From Branchiostoma lanceolatum (lineage: Eukaryota; Chordata; Leptocardii; Amphioxiformes; Branchiostomatidae), in assembly GCF_035083965.1 (NCBI RefSeq), contig NC_089724.1, positions 13,200,910 to 13,264,909 on the forward strand: 64,000 nucleotides of DNA. The letters run 5' to 3'. A model generated the notes under the pieces. That model was given only the letters and a program-made list of their open reading frames with translations. It was not told where the DNA came from and made no database searches. Of the stretch, positions 13,103 to 25,699 are shown one piece after another (the first letter of the stretch is position 1; every line of letters starts with the position of its first letter). The translations under genes and the position numbers were made by a program.

Positions 13103-14501
13103 GATAAGGGACGTGCTGTCATTTCTCAGGATGACAAGGACTTTGTTTTGTTACTCGGCAGCCATGTTGTTGATCATGTGATCAGAAAGTATGTGATCAT
13201 AAGTCATGTGACATGTGATCCAGACAGCACGTGTGACCAGCCTCGGAGGGATAAAATTAAAAATCAATTCAGCTGACTTTTTGGAAGTTTTTGTAATGCG
13301 TCTTTTGTTCATATCATATTATAGATAAGCCTATAACTACCAAAGGAAAATTATTTGAACCATTGCATAATGGTCTAGCGCTAGCGCTAGATCCATCTCA
13401 TTTAGCCCAGAAAAAGTGCCGAAATGCAGAAATAAACTCACGAGGAAACTTGCCATGAGACATTTTAGGCAACTTTTTATTTAAGACTGATCCTTTGCAT
13501 CTAACGTTATATATAAATGTTACCATATTGCCGATTCCACATCAACATTAAAGTTGTTGTTACGCTCTTGGTTGGCTATGTCAGTACCGCATCATGGAAG
13601 CAATATAACTGTTAACGTTACATCACAATGGGATCATCGATATATCATCATGTAAGGATGTTTTGTCTTTGAGGTCTTGGAGTTCCTCAACTTTGGTGAT
13701 TCTTCAGGGCGGAATGAAAAGACTGAGTTTGTTTGTGACAGAAAAACAGTTGTAGAACTTAGTGTGTTATATTTTATGCTTGTGAAATGCTAACAGTCCA
13801 GCTATCACCTCGTATCTTCATAGTTCGGTATTAGGGCATACCTTTTGTGATGGACCATTTTTTACGCACAAGTACGAAAAACGAAGTTCCGCGTGCCGTT
13901 ACGCTAGTGCAAAGCCCTAAAGATATGATAAATACGCGAAGCTTTGATTCCAGTTATAAGTATATTACAAGATTGAAGCCCATGTTACATGCGTTTAGCG
14001 TCACCAAGGAGATATTAAACCGCCTTGTTGTCACACACACACCTTTACAAAAGGACTACACGTTGCTTAGAACATGTCCTGTTATGAAACGTTTTGAAAA
14101 ACAATAACTTTAAGTCTAGGGTAGCCATGGTTATATGTCTACAATGTACACATGGTCATTTGGTCACTGCTATGAAGCTCTTGATAATTAATGAAATATG
14201 GTAGAAGATTGTTTTAACTTTTGCTTTGATGCTTTTAACCTCTGCCTTGATGCTTTGAAACAAAGAAGCCAGTAGATCATGGCTCCCGGGATTCGGACCC
14301 ACGCCGAAACCGGGCAGCCAGATCACAGGCACGCACGCCTTAACCACCAGGCTAAAAGGTCTAGACCAGTTAGACTGGTCAGTTGGAGGCGTTTGAACCC
14401 CCACTGTTACACTTTGAAGATCTTTGAACAGCCTCGGAAAAGTAATAAGAGCGGACAGGTGCGTACCCAGCATGCACTGCCTGTCCTCTGGTAACCCCAA
14501 G
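13103..14501. promoter_or_regulatory. Divergent intergenic region between HPS1 and TMEM8
   Basis: This 1.4-kb spacer separates the HPS1 start (-) from the TMEM8 start (+) and must hold both promoters. A short palindromic run of GCTAGC-type units (TCTAGCGCTAGCGCTAGA) lies near 13374–13391. I find no convincing TATA box at the expected place for either gene. A SINE occupies 14215–14390. Confidence 0.45.
14215..14390 (-). mobile_element. tRNA-derived SINE
   Basis: Read on the minus strand, the element has a box A-like TAGCCTGGTGGTTAAGGCG and a box B-like GGTCCGAATCC about 50 nt later, followed by a non-tRNA body with repeated AAAGCATCAA motifs. The RNA polymerase III promoter layout without a tRNA fold points to a SINE rather than a tRNA gene. 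Its head is about 110–290 bp from the TMEM8 start codon. Confidence 0.6.
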
Positions 14502-17500
14502 ATGGCGGAGGACAATCAGCTGCCCGGCTCGACGCTTCTAAACTTGATCATGTTTCTCTCCTTTTCCTGTCCGTGTTACGTCGATGGAGTTGGTAAGTTT
14601 TGCCCTCGTTTCCAGAAGAACATATGCGGAAGTTCACTGCCGGGTTTATTTGTCTCGTAGTGTCATAAATGTTGCCGCAAAGAGATCAATAGCGCATCTT
14701 TTCCTTGCTCAGCGCGCAGCGCAGTCTCCTAAAATAAACACTCGCTGTAACATCTGTCGGTTGCAGAATTTCTTCGCTGTTGCATTTTGTCGTCAAAAAA
14801 CAGCTCTGTCGCGAAAATTGCAGATCGCATCAGATAGGGCAAGGGGGTTATAGACGAATCTCCATGGACAAAGTCTGAATCACCCCACTGGCCTCCCAAA
14901 CTTATTATATATCAATAATTCATCTAATTAGTGGCCGCTGTCTCATCGTTCCAGCTTCAACTGTTCAGTATGTACTGAAAGGAAATGCTGTAACAATCAG
15001 TGAACAATGTTTGGCCGAGGCTATTGTTGATGTTCCTGTCAATGCATTGACAATATATTCTAACAATTAGAATTTGTTGGCACTATTGACAGGATGTTCC
15101 TTTGATAATCTTGTGAATAAAATCTCATGATCCTCTCATTATCCTAACCCTATGAGGACCATCCTGTAAAATGGTGCAAATGTGTGTTTTTTTCTTCAAA
15201 ATTATTCTTCCAAAGAGAGAAAAAAAACAATGAAAATCAATGTCATTTACATTCCTGAGCAAGACTAATCAATTAGAATAATAAAGTAATTTTATTTGCA
15301 AGTTCTTGCCCAAAGGCTAATTACAACATGAAACAATACATAGCAAGGGTATACTGTACAGATAGTGAGAGTTAACAATGTTGACTAGTAGAACACATGG
15401 CTATTCTGATTTTTTCACAATAAAAACTGTAGGATAAAAAGATCTTGTGACCAGGGACTATACTTCTGCATGCTTGGCTTGTAAATTAAACACTCTACCC
15501 CCTGATCCATTGCACCAATACATGTAATTTGATTGCATGTTTACTGATTCTTTTGAAGGTATTCGTGAGCTTCCTATCAATAAGACTTTTACTTGCGTTA
15601 ACAGGCTGTTCCTGTCAATAGTCATGCCATGTTTGTTTTACTTATGATATGTGACAAAATGAAAACAATGTTGTTTTGTATGTACAGCTGTGAGGGAGAA
15701 TGTGGAGGTGCACCAGACAAAGGTGATGCACCAGTGGAATGGCTATGGCAGCGCACAAATTTTCCACTTCACCATCCCACGGGCAGCCATCGTCTCCAGG
15801 TTCGAATTGCAGGCTGTCAAGCTGGCTAACAATGAGGAATCAGCTGCGTCCTGTCCCAACAGAACAATACATGTGTACGTGTGTATATTCTGCAATGTTC
15901 CAGTTCACAAGTAGTTGATACTGCTTTGATTTGGCATGGCAAAGTTTGAGCGATTTTAGAGTAGCAAGCAAAGTACTATTGACTAGATTTATCTTACCAA
16001 CAGTAATTATATAAAGGCTATAAATGGGTTTATTTCTGACATACTATTGATGATGACACAAATATTTTGTCTCTTTCCCCACAGTGCCTTTCAGTCTGGC
16101 TCTTTTCCTGTGGTCAACCCCAGAAATGCAAGCTTTCCCGCAAACACCTGGCTGAAAAGAACAAATGTTTTCCAAGTCAATGTGACCTCAAGGAGCTGGC
16201 TGGAGATGAAGAACCCGGCACCAGGAGACTGGTTTGCTGCAGGGTATCTCTCCCATCAACCTGAGAAGATCACTCAAAGGGTGAGTTTTAGTGTCATGAT
16301 TCTCATGAAGAGTTCATGTTCGTGTAGATCTTTTCAAGCTTATGAGGTTATCCCCAGAATGTAATGCGCATGCAGTTCTGATGGATGTTTGGTCATTGTT
16401 GCATCAGATGAACAAGTGTCGCATACGATTTACTTTTGGATACAACTGTATATATATGGAACCTATATAGGGGATGTCATCCTTATACATGTACACATAT
16501 ATGCAAACACGACCTTATATGCTTAAGTTCTGGTGACATGCTTTTCATGGAGTCAAGGTGAATGGCAGATATAGGAGACATTCCTTGCATATTGAATGAC
16601 TGTATAAGATATCTGATACTACACTTTTGTACCAGAAGTACTGTAGTAAAATAGATCATTACTAGTTGATATTGCATGTAGATCAGATCATCTAACTACA
16701 GTAACATGTATTTTGCCTACAGGATCTGACAGTATCATGTACCTACATGCTTGGTATCATCCATACCACTGTGTACCTGGATGAAATACCTGTACTGTCT
16801 GACCGAGGTGCACTCTATCACAAAATGCCATCATCAGGAAGCGACATAGCTGGCTTTAGGTGAGGCAACCACAAAATTCTTTTATAAATTGTAGTCCAAG
16901 AAGTGTGTTATTGTTTGTTTTTTCTTCACTTTTTGGTCAAGATCAGTATACAAAAATGTATAACCATTTGACTGACTGCTTACTACACTGTTGTAATGTA
17001 CCAGATATACAACAGACCCTTTTTTGCATGTAGCAGGTATAAGGCTACTTTCTAATTTGATATGTTCCTGCAGGTACTTTGTTCCTACCAACACATTGAG
17101 TATCCAAGTCACTGTCAGTGATTGCCATCAGTCACCTGTGAACTCCACAGTTGGCTGTCCTGTTACCTTACTCCTCAAACCTGCATCACTACCGTTGCCT
17201 GGCAGTGAAGAGAACAGTGTTAACTGTTCTAACTTGGAGGAAGACTGCAGTATCCATAGCAACACCCCACCCATCCAGAGCACTTGGTATTACCTGGAAG
17301 TCGCTCGGTTGCCAGGCAACCTGACCATCAGCTACAATATACAAGTCAAGGTAACAGGTGGGTACAAGAAGGGCCATGGTATGGTTTAAGTTGAGAACAC
17401 AATGGCTGAGATCGATATCCCATATAAGTTTGGGTAGACCAACGCCTTTGCTATTTTACATGAGTGTGATGTATATGTACTAGTATTATATTCTGCAAGT

Positions 17501-20500
17501 CAATTTTCAATCTATATATAATTTTCTTTTAAAGCAACCTGCAGCTTATGATTACATGCTCATGTTCAGTTTGGCTTTAGAGGATTAATCATAGATTATG
17601 TGCAAACTGAAGGTTCTTGTCTGCATGATTTACATTATACGGCACTAATCACCCAGACTTCAGATACCATATATTTGGTCACACTAGAAAATCAGTTTAT
17701 CTAGAGCCCAGTAGCCACGAGAAAGACCTTGGGATCACTACAGACCGTCCAGACCGTCAGCTGTCTTTTGAGAAGCATGTGACTTTGGCCGTATCTAAAG
17801 CCAACAAAATGGCAGGTCTGCTCTGGAGAACCTTCTCACACATCGACAATGACATGTTTGGGACATTATACAAATCACTTGTGAGGCCTCACCTCGAGTA
17901 TGGCGCACCAATTTGGTCACCCGGTACCTGGAAATTGGTGGAAATGGTGGAAAATGTGCAGAGGAGAGCTACTAAGAGGGTATCAGGCCTGCGAGATTTC
18001 ACCTATGAGGAAAGACTGAGAACACTGAAACTACCAACTCTGCTATACAGAAGATTGCAGGGGGACCTAATCAACACCTTTAAATATGTACATGGGCTGT
18101 TTGACACCACCCCATGCATACCCGAGATACAATCTGAGGCTAGGACAAGAGGCCATAGCTTACGTCTAACAAGAACATTCACAAAAATAAACAAGAGGAT
18201 GCTATTCTTCAAACATAGGGTAATCTCCTGGTGAAACAGGCTCCCAGAAGAAGTAATCAATGCTCCCTCGGTGAATGCCTTCAAAGCCAGATTCAACAGG
18301 TACATAGAATGTCACCCACAGAGCATTGGAACGCCCACATAAACCCACCATAACAATTGAGTGACAAAGAATTCAACAATGAAGAGCGGTCTAAACTGGA
18401 ACAGTCCTACCGAAAATTTCTACTCTACTCTACTCTACTCTACTCTACTCTACTCTACTCTACTCTACTCTACTCTACTCTACTCTACTCTACTCTACTC
18501 TACTCTACTCTACTCTACATGTGTTTATTACATTATACAAAATATGCATCGATACTAAGCAATGGCCCATTTGTCTCTTCTTATATGTATATGTCTTTTG
18601 CACTTTTCAGCTTGTGAAAAACCCCTAGACTTTCTTGATGAAGTAGGAGTGAGTCACCAGGAGCAGGTGAACACCAGCCTCCCCTCCCACATCCACCTGT
18701 TGAAGAAGTTCCCTACCAACAGGGGTACTGTCATGGCTGACCAGGGCCCAGGTGGGGCCCCCCTGGCTACCATGGGCCAAGAAGTCCCCATCAAGAAGAA
18801 GCACCGGTTTCAACGGTCCCTAGCTGAATCAACACATATTGAGGTGATCTTTTGTTAAAGGAAAGCTACACAAAAAATTGAAAATCCTTCTATGCTATGC
18901 TTAATATTTTCCAAAGTCAAATTCTTACTTCAAGTTGTTTCACATAAGTCCATCATAGTTCTGGGATTTTCCACGGTTTGCAACTTATGCCGTGCTGACG
19001 CCTTCTCACCTGATAATTGAATTATATGATGTCAGTGTTTCAAATTTTTCACCTGATGATTGTATTATATGACGTCAGTGTTCTAAATTTTGAAACACCG
19101 ACGTCATATGATTCAATTATCATGCGAGAAGGCGTCAGCACGGCATAAGTTGCAAACTGTGTAAAAACCCCAGAACTATGACGGACTTATGTGAAACAAC
19201 CTGAAGTAAGAATTTGACTTTGGAATATATTAAGCATAGCATAGAAGGATTTTCAATTTTTTGTGTAGCTTTCCTTTAAGTATACATTAGCTGTATTTGT
19301 TTTTCAGATTATCTTTATCACCTTGTATAAGTTGTGACTTTTTCTTACTGCAATATATAGGATGTAAATAGTACTTGATAATGTATGAATTTATCTTTGT
19401 TCTGCTGTGATTTTCACCTGATCATTTAAATCCTCTCCTAATGTTGTGTTCTTCATTTCTGCAGATAACCTCTCAAAACACATTGACCAACCAGTGCCCA
19501 GTCATCCATTGGCTCCAGCGGTTTAAGAGTCCATACCCCTTCCAGACAACCTTTGTCTTAGACGAACTAGACCCAGGTGTGCCAGATTCAGACAGACTCA
19601 GTGTGTTCAGCTTCCACATTCTACCAGTGGAGGACACTGGGGGAACATTGAACATAGGACTGGACATATGGGACCCTGTGAGTCCTGTTTTCTGAAAAGT
19701 CTAGATTTGAGCCACAAGATAAGCAAGGTGTCACATGGCATACTGCACAACATCTATACTTAAATGGTACAACAACAAGTACAGCTTTATTTAGAACTGA
19801 CATTGTGTTTCTGAAAAGTGCCTTATAATGCTTTGCTAGAGTTTGCTTAGATTACAGACAAGTGCACATAGCTAAGATTTGATTATCTAATCTAATCTAA
19901 ACTAACTTATTTGCTAAATAGGGCATGTAGAATACAGGAAAGAAATGATGCTGTTAAATTTACTGTTGTAGTGCACCTTCCCACATGACACATGTCTGGA
20001 AGTAAGTTTAATATCAAAGTTGGAATAGATGTATGTTCCCAGTTCAGGGCTCGAAATACCACGTGCATGTGCCAGTTTGCGCACGTAAAATTTGAGCTGT
20101 GCACGAAATGTAAAAAGAAAAGAAAAGCCTAAATCTACATTCATGTTTCTTAAACAGTTGGTACAGTTTTAAGTAAACAATAAAATGCGCTATAAAAAAA
20201 ACATCCAAGTTTACAAACCATGTGGTTGGAATCGTCATCATGTATCTCCTTTTCCTCACGTAAATTTTCAAATTCTTCCAAATGAAGAACGGCGGTGCTC
20301 AAAAAAATTACACATTGAGCAAGCAACATTTTATATTTCTTGTGCACTTGTATTTGATCCATTTTTGTGAGTTTGTCACACATTTTCGTGGCCTTGACTA
20401 AAGAAATGTGGGCGCTCGGCTCAGCTCCACTCAGGGCAGTCATTTTGTAAATGCTGTTGTAGTTGAAAGGGAGGAAATTGCAGTTTGAGCAAACGTGGCT

Positions 20501-23500
20501 AGGGGGCATTATTTTTTTGGGGGTGTGTATTTTGTTGTTGCTAGATTTGAATTGTGTGAAGCTCTTTAGAAATACATGTAGTAGACTGAAACCGACTATT
20601 ATCATATTTTGCTAAAGAAATTTCCAAAAGCTGAGTAGACTTCCTACTAAGCTAAGTGATTGAAGTATTTAGATATGTTTTTGTCAGATTAGATATTGCA
20701 AAAAGTTAAGAGTAAGGTGCTCCAGTAAGCTAAAAAGTATTTATGCTAATTAGTTCAAACATTTTAAATGTGTGCACTTTGTACCAGGTACTTACTGAGA
20801 CCTGTACTGGAGCATCAGCCCCTAACATATGTGTAACTACAGTCTACTGACAGGATTCGGTACCCGTGACCCTCTGGACCCGAAGATAGACTTTGGTCCT
20901 ACTCAAGTTGAAACAGAACCCACCCCTAGTTGCAATGTTATGCTGTTTGGGAGCTACTGTGTTTTTTACTGACTATATATAGATTGTGATTGAGTATGAC
21001 ATGAATTCCAGTCTGAAACATCAGAAGAGAAGATATAACTTTTTTATAAGGTTACTAGTTCACAACTTTTGGTTGTGCAAGTATTTTTTTTTCATCTGCA
21101 TTAGTGCAAGTTGACCCAAAAATGTATTTCGACCCCTGCAGTTCTTCCCACTAACATGTTGCCTTGTCCACCTTGCAGCACCCTGACCTGCTTGTCAGGG
21201 TACGGCTGTGTTTCCGGGTCGGAGCTCCACCCAGTCAGGAAGACTCCAAGGTTAGCTGTGAACCTGGCCATGAGCTGGTGACCAACGGAACTGACACGTG
21301 GTATTTTCCATTCCCAGAGCCGGGAGTGTGGTATCTAACACTGGACAAGACATGCTGGAATGTCTCTGTTTCAAGGTACATGTGTCTGTTGTTGTTTAGG
21401 GCAGCAAAAATGTTTTAAGGTCACCACCATGAGTGGGTGATTTTATCCAAAAGTCATGCACCTTATTTGAGGCAACCCAAGGCATCACGGATAAGTGCTG
21501 TGTTGATATAGATGCTTAACCAATAAAATTTCTAGCACAGGATGATTGTTTTACCTGAAAGTACACATTGCTTTTTGTATGCAAGCATTGTAAACTTGAT
21601 GCTGTCATGCATTTTGCTGTAAAATGTTATCATTGTGAAGTTTGAAATGTATTCAATTTCAGACAGAAAAGCCCTGTCAGCAACTCAATATAAATGCATT
21701 TTGCTCATCAAAGTATTTGCAAAATATAAGAATTAAGGGCCAAGAAATAATAATGGCTAAATAATAAGCAGACAGAAAACTAATGTCAAGTGGAGGTTTA
21801 ATTTGACCATTGTTTCTTAGTAATGACAGTGTTGAGGTGGACTGTTCCAACCTGACCAGTGCAGTGGAGCTGAGGACAGAGATCACTCCATGTATTAATG
21901 ACTGTGGACAGAATGGAGCATGCCACACCTACTACAGTGGTGTTTTCTTCTATGCTGCCTGTTCCTGTGAAGATGGTATGTCTTTATTATTTGTGGTGCA
22001 AGCAAATTTTAAGGTTATCATCTCAACCCTAGGCCTTGGTGTTGTTACATTGAAAGTGATGTTTGTTTATTTCATTTGTTGTGTATCATTGTTTGTGCAT
22101 TGTGTTTTGAGAAGAAAAACACATTAATTTTCTTCTACCTTACAGACTGGGCAGGCTGGGGCTGTACTGACGGGACAAACTCCTTGTCGTACGACAGCAG
22201 GCTGACCCGTGTGCTGCTGCTGACCCTCAGTAACCTCATGTTCATCCCGGCCATCTGTGTGGCTATCTACAGGAAGTTCTACGTGGCCGCCCTGGTCTAC
22301 ACCTTCAACATGTTCTTCTCCACTGTAAGATCTGTTCTTATTTTGGTGACAGCCATGGTTTTATCAGGTCTTTGTGATCCCTATGCTGTTGTGTATTGTG
22401 ATGTGAGGTTTTATGTAAGCGCTCCAACCCAAGTAATCAACAAGCATTTTGATTGTTATGAACTTTTTTGTGTCCAACTGTTTGGAAAGAAGGCCCAAGT
22501 TTGCATTTACCACGGCTGTTATTGTGAAACTGTTTGTAAACTTTGTACTGTTAGTAGTGCCATTTGAATCAGAACAGTTTGCCAGTTTACCATTTTGCTT
22601 GCCCCCCTCTCACAGTTCTACCATGCCTGTGATGAGCAGACAGTGCGCTACTGCCTGACCAAGTACAGCCTCCTGTCCTTCTGTGACTTCTTTGCCTCCG
22701 TCTTGTCCTTTGTCGTCACCCTGGTCGCCATGGCCAAGCTGCCTGAGCCATGGCGTGGACTGGCCCACATGGCTGGTGCTCTGGGGGTGTCAGCTGGGGT
22801 ACAATATGATGCCCATGGTTTGTGGGTGTTTGCTGTACCAGTGGGTGTGCTGGCACTGGTTGTGCTCATCTCCTGGGTGAGTTTTGCTCAAATTTCTAAT
22901 TGTTGTGTTGGATTTCCCCAAAATGGCCCAAACGGATTTCCCCAAAACGTTGCCAGGAAAGCAGCCAAAATGTGATTAGGTTTATCTGCTGTGCCACCAT
23001 TTACATGATATGGGCATGGGTCACTGTTATAAGAGTAGAATACAGGAAACCAGCAATCAAGTGTTTCCATATCATGCTTCTGTATCCAGTTCCCGTTAGT
23101 CAGAATGTTAGTGTTACTGCTTCATTATTGTGATAGTAAGATTCATACATTTATTACATTTATACCTGTGAGTTAGGTAGCAGTCAATCTTTAAACAACA
23201 TACCTAGACTTCTGGCTGAGCTACCATAACTTTGTCTTCAACACTCTCCCCCTAGATTCTGCAGTGTCGCAAGAGGAAGAAGATGTACCCGTCAGTCAGA
23301 CGCATCCTGTTCTTCCTGCTGCCAGGTGCAATCCTGGCTGGTACTGGCCTCATCACCTACGCTTTCTTCGAGACAGAGAGCAACTACGCTTACCTGCACA
23401 GTCTGTGGCATGTGTGTATATCTGGCTGCGTTCCCCTTGTCCTACCATCCAGGAAGAAAAAGACTTCTCCAGCTAACAATGATCACTCAGAAGAAATGTT

Positions 23501-23576
23501 AGATGTGTCAGCTGACTATGTCCCTGAGCTGAGATCATACTCAGCTTCAGACAGTATGCTTGACAATATGGAGTAA
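14502..23576 (+). CDS. TMEM8: TMEM8/PGAP6 family protein (12 exons, complete)
   Basis: Family members (PGAP6/TMEM8A) are membrane hydrolases of the CREST superfamily; PGAP6 acts on lipid-remodelled GPI anchors as a phospholipase A2. Exons: 14502–14592, 15688–15874, 16085–16280, 16723–16859, 17074–17357, 18611–18843, 19465–19677, 21179–21375, 21821–21975, 22146–22324, 22616–22876, 23256–23576, all in frame for 817 residues (human TMEM8A 771). The order is a signal peptide (about 1–28), a large ectodomain with NPAPGDWFAAGYL and many Cys and N-glycosylation sites, an EGF-like module (CINDCGQNGACHTYY…CSC) and about seven membrane segments. The CREST residues are present: S593 (LTLSNLMF), H627 and D630 (FYHACD), and H759/H763 (HSLWH). 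The vertebrate A, B or C paralogue cannot be assigned; a single pre-duplication copy is likely. Confidence 0.93.
17640..18518 (+). mobile_element. 3' fragment of a CR1/jockey-like LINE with pentanucleotide tail
   Basis: The open frame at about 17660–18234 encodes the C-terminal end of a non-LTR reverse transcriptase, with YKSLVRPHLEYGAPIW, ENVQRRATKRVSGLRD and, after a stop, RLPEEVINAPSVNAFK. These motifs are typical of the RT C-terminus in CR1/jockey-type LINEs. It is 5'-truncated, as most LINE copies are. It ends in about 20 copies of TCTAC (18419–18518), which may be the element's 3' microsatellite tail. It lies in the sense direction in TMEM8 intron 5. Confidence 0.75.
18859..19275. mobile_element. 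417-bp foldback MITE with TTAA target duplication
   Basis: Almost the whole element is one inverted repeat. Its ends are AGGAAAGCTACACAAAAAAT and the complement, and the arms are about 190 bp with few mismatches. TTAA flanks both sides (18855–18858 and 19276–19279). TTAA duplication fits the piggyBac or Kolobok superfamilies; the terminal bases do not settle which. It lies in TMEM8 intron 6 and would fold into a long hairpin in the transcript. Confidence 0.75.
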
Positions 23577-24782
23577 CCCTTAGCTGACTTTGGGTGTCCC
23601 TGTGGGCCGCATTGGTATTGCTATGCCTGGAAGCTGGCATACAAAAAGTTAACTATTTAATATGTATGTTTTTATATTCTGCTATGTTTGACTTGTAGTA
23701 CAAGCATGGAGCTGCAGTTACCAGGGAAATCAGGGTGAAACAATGTTTTTTTGAAAGGTGTCAATTTAATTACAATTATCAACCTACATCAGGATTCAGG
23801 CTGAATTGATGTATTTCTAGTATGTTTTCTGCAAAGATGTATATGTATCTTTTCATGAACACTAATGTGTACAGCCTGTTGAAGGGAACTTGTAAATATA
23901 GTTTTCTTTAAACCCACCAGGCTGGTATATAGGAATAATGTTGGGAGGATTTAGTAGGGAATAGAGATGATATCTTGTAAAGGGAAGGGAACAAATTAAT
24001 GAAAACTATTAACCTAACAAAAATGACATAACATCAATTTTAGAAGTCTGTAAATATCTGTTGAAATAAGATGACTTTGATTGTAAATATTTTTTGTGAC
24101 GAAACTGTTGTGTATAATTTATCAACTGACTTTGCTATGTAACAAATTTTTGTCACATGTCACATATTTGTGCAATGTAGCAGTGAATGAGAATTACTGT
24201 ATCATCATTTCACTGTTCTAGAATTAATGGTAACAATTTGATACAAGTGTACCTGTTGTTTGTAAATATGTTACTGAGTTTTATATGCTAATTGCTAATT
24301 GCAATTTGGGAATGTATGTTTACTTGCTGCTAATTTTATCAATTTGACAACTAGGTGATTGAAGGAAATGTTCATGATAACTGATGTACATATTCTGTTA
24401 GTGATGAAATACATGAAGTTACAACTGTATTTGTGAACAAACTAATGTTTTCACTTTTTGTGTAACCAAATGATATCACTTAGGTCAGGCTTACCTTGTG
24501 CCGTCTTTTAATAATGTCAGCAGCATACAGTATATAGAAGCAGGAAATGAAAAAGACACACTTTTGTAACAAATTTTCAATATTCTTAAGAGCCTATACC
24601 AGTTGTATATCCCAGCACAAATGTTGCCAATACAGTTCTAAATTTTGCAGAATTATACAATTTTAAATATCAGAAAATGGCTGAGTCAAAGACCATAGAA
24701 ATTTCGAAAAATTGGAGTTCCACAATCCCAAGAATTCATCATCTTGGCTGACTTTGATTTCCTTTGAAAACAGCTGAGTTTC
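23577..24782 (+). other. TMEM8 3'UTR and downstream sequence
   Basis: AT-rich, without supported exons. Much of it is probably the 3'UTR of TMEM8; I did not find one clearly dominant polyadenylation signal. Confidence 0.4.
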
Positions 24783-25432
24783 TTAAACAGATGATGATGC
24801 TTGCTGAAGTGAATAACAGGCGGAGCCCAAAACTTACTACATGCACTTTCCAGAAGGCTGACCCAATGTGGTCAATAATCTTTAGGTCAGTGACATACTT
24901 TTAGTGTTAACAGTCTTGTGACTGACCTACTTTTCATCCATAGATCAATTAGTTAGATTGTGCAGGTAAAAACAAGATTTTTTATGAAATGCGGTTTTCA
25001 TCATCAAAATCAAACATTTGCAGGGTAATTTTGGTCGCATATTAGACATCACTCTCATCACTTTTAAGTTCTAACTGCCATGTATGTGTATAATCCATAT
25101 GTTTGTAACATATAGGAAAGAGTGATGTGAAAGGACTCTGACAGCACTGACGTCATAAAGAACAAAGGAGCACCACCTTCAGGCGCTGGTGATATATTTG
25201 CACGCAATTTGATTTAAAGGAATTTCTCACATGATTCTCACGCGATTTCAAAAACTTTAATGACTTTATTCTAAACGCCAGACATGTGTTTGTGACTTTA
25301 TAAGGGACAAAAATAACTGTAACACTGAAAGACCTCGTAAATCATTGATCGCCCACTGAAAGACCACTGAAAAAGTGTGAACAGATACGGGTAATCGTTT
25401 CTTCGCAGCATTCTTTGAGGCAAAAATAATCT
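24783..25432. repeat. Direct duplication, copy 1 (upstream of the fluorescent protein gene)
   Basis: This stretch matches 26990–27607 in the same orientation over nearly its full length, from GATGATGCTTGCT through TTTAGGTCAGTGACATACTT and AACAAAGGAGCACCACC to TCGCAGCATTCTTTG. Several indels separate the copies; for example, copy 1 carries about 30 extra bases after CACCACCT. No coding content is evident. Confidence 0.75.
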
Positions 25433-25699
25433 ACGACAAGACAGGTTCGTCTTTCGAAAAGATCTCAATCGACCCTGCCAAATTGCCAAAATCTGACAAT
25501 TTTGTTTCAGCTCAAACTACATTGAAGAAGAAAAAAACACTTGTCATTTGACCTGAAATTTCAATGCAATCTAATCTAATGTAGTCTCCAATCTTGCCCC
25601 TGCCTTTGATATGTTTGGAACACGATGGAAATCCAAAATACTAAATGACTGAACACAATACACGTACAGAACATAATATGGCAAAAAATAACCATTTCC

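Noticed and set aside
14310-14380. tRNA gene on the minus strand
   Set aside because: Box A and box B are present but the acceptor stem and anticodon arm cannot be paired; better explained as a SINE head.
14584-14853. 89-codon ORF starting inside TMEM8 exon 1
   Set aside because: Different frame from the signal-peptide start; it runs through the intron donor into non-coding sequence.
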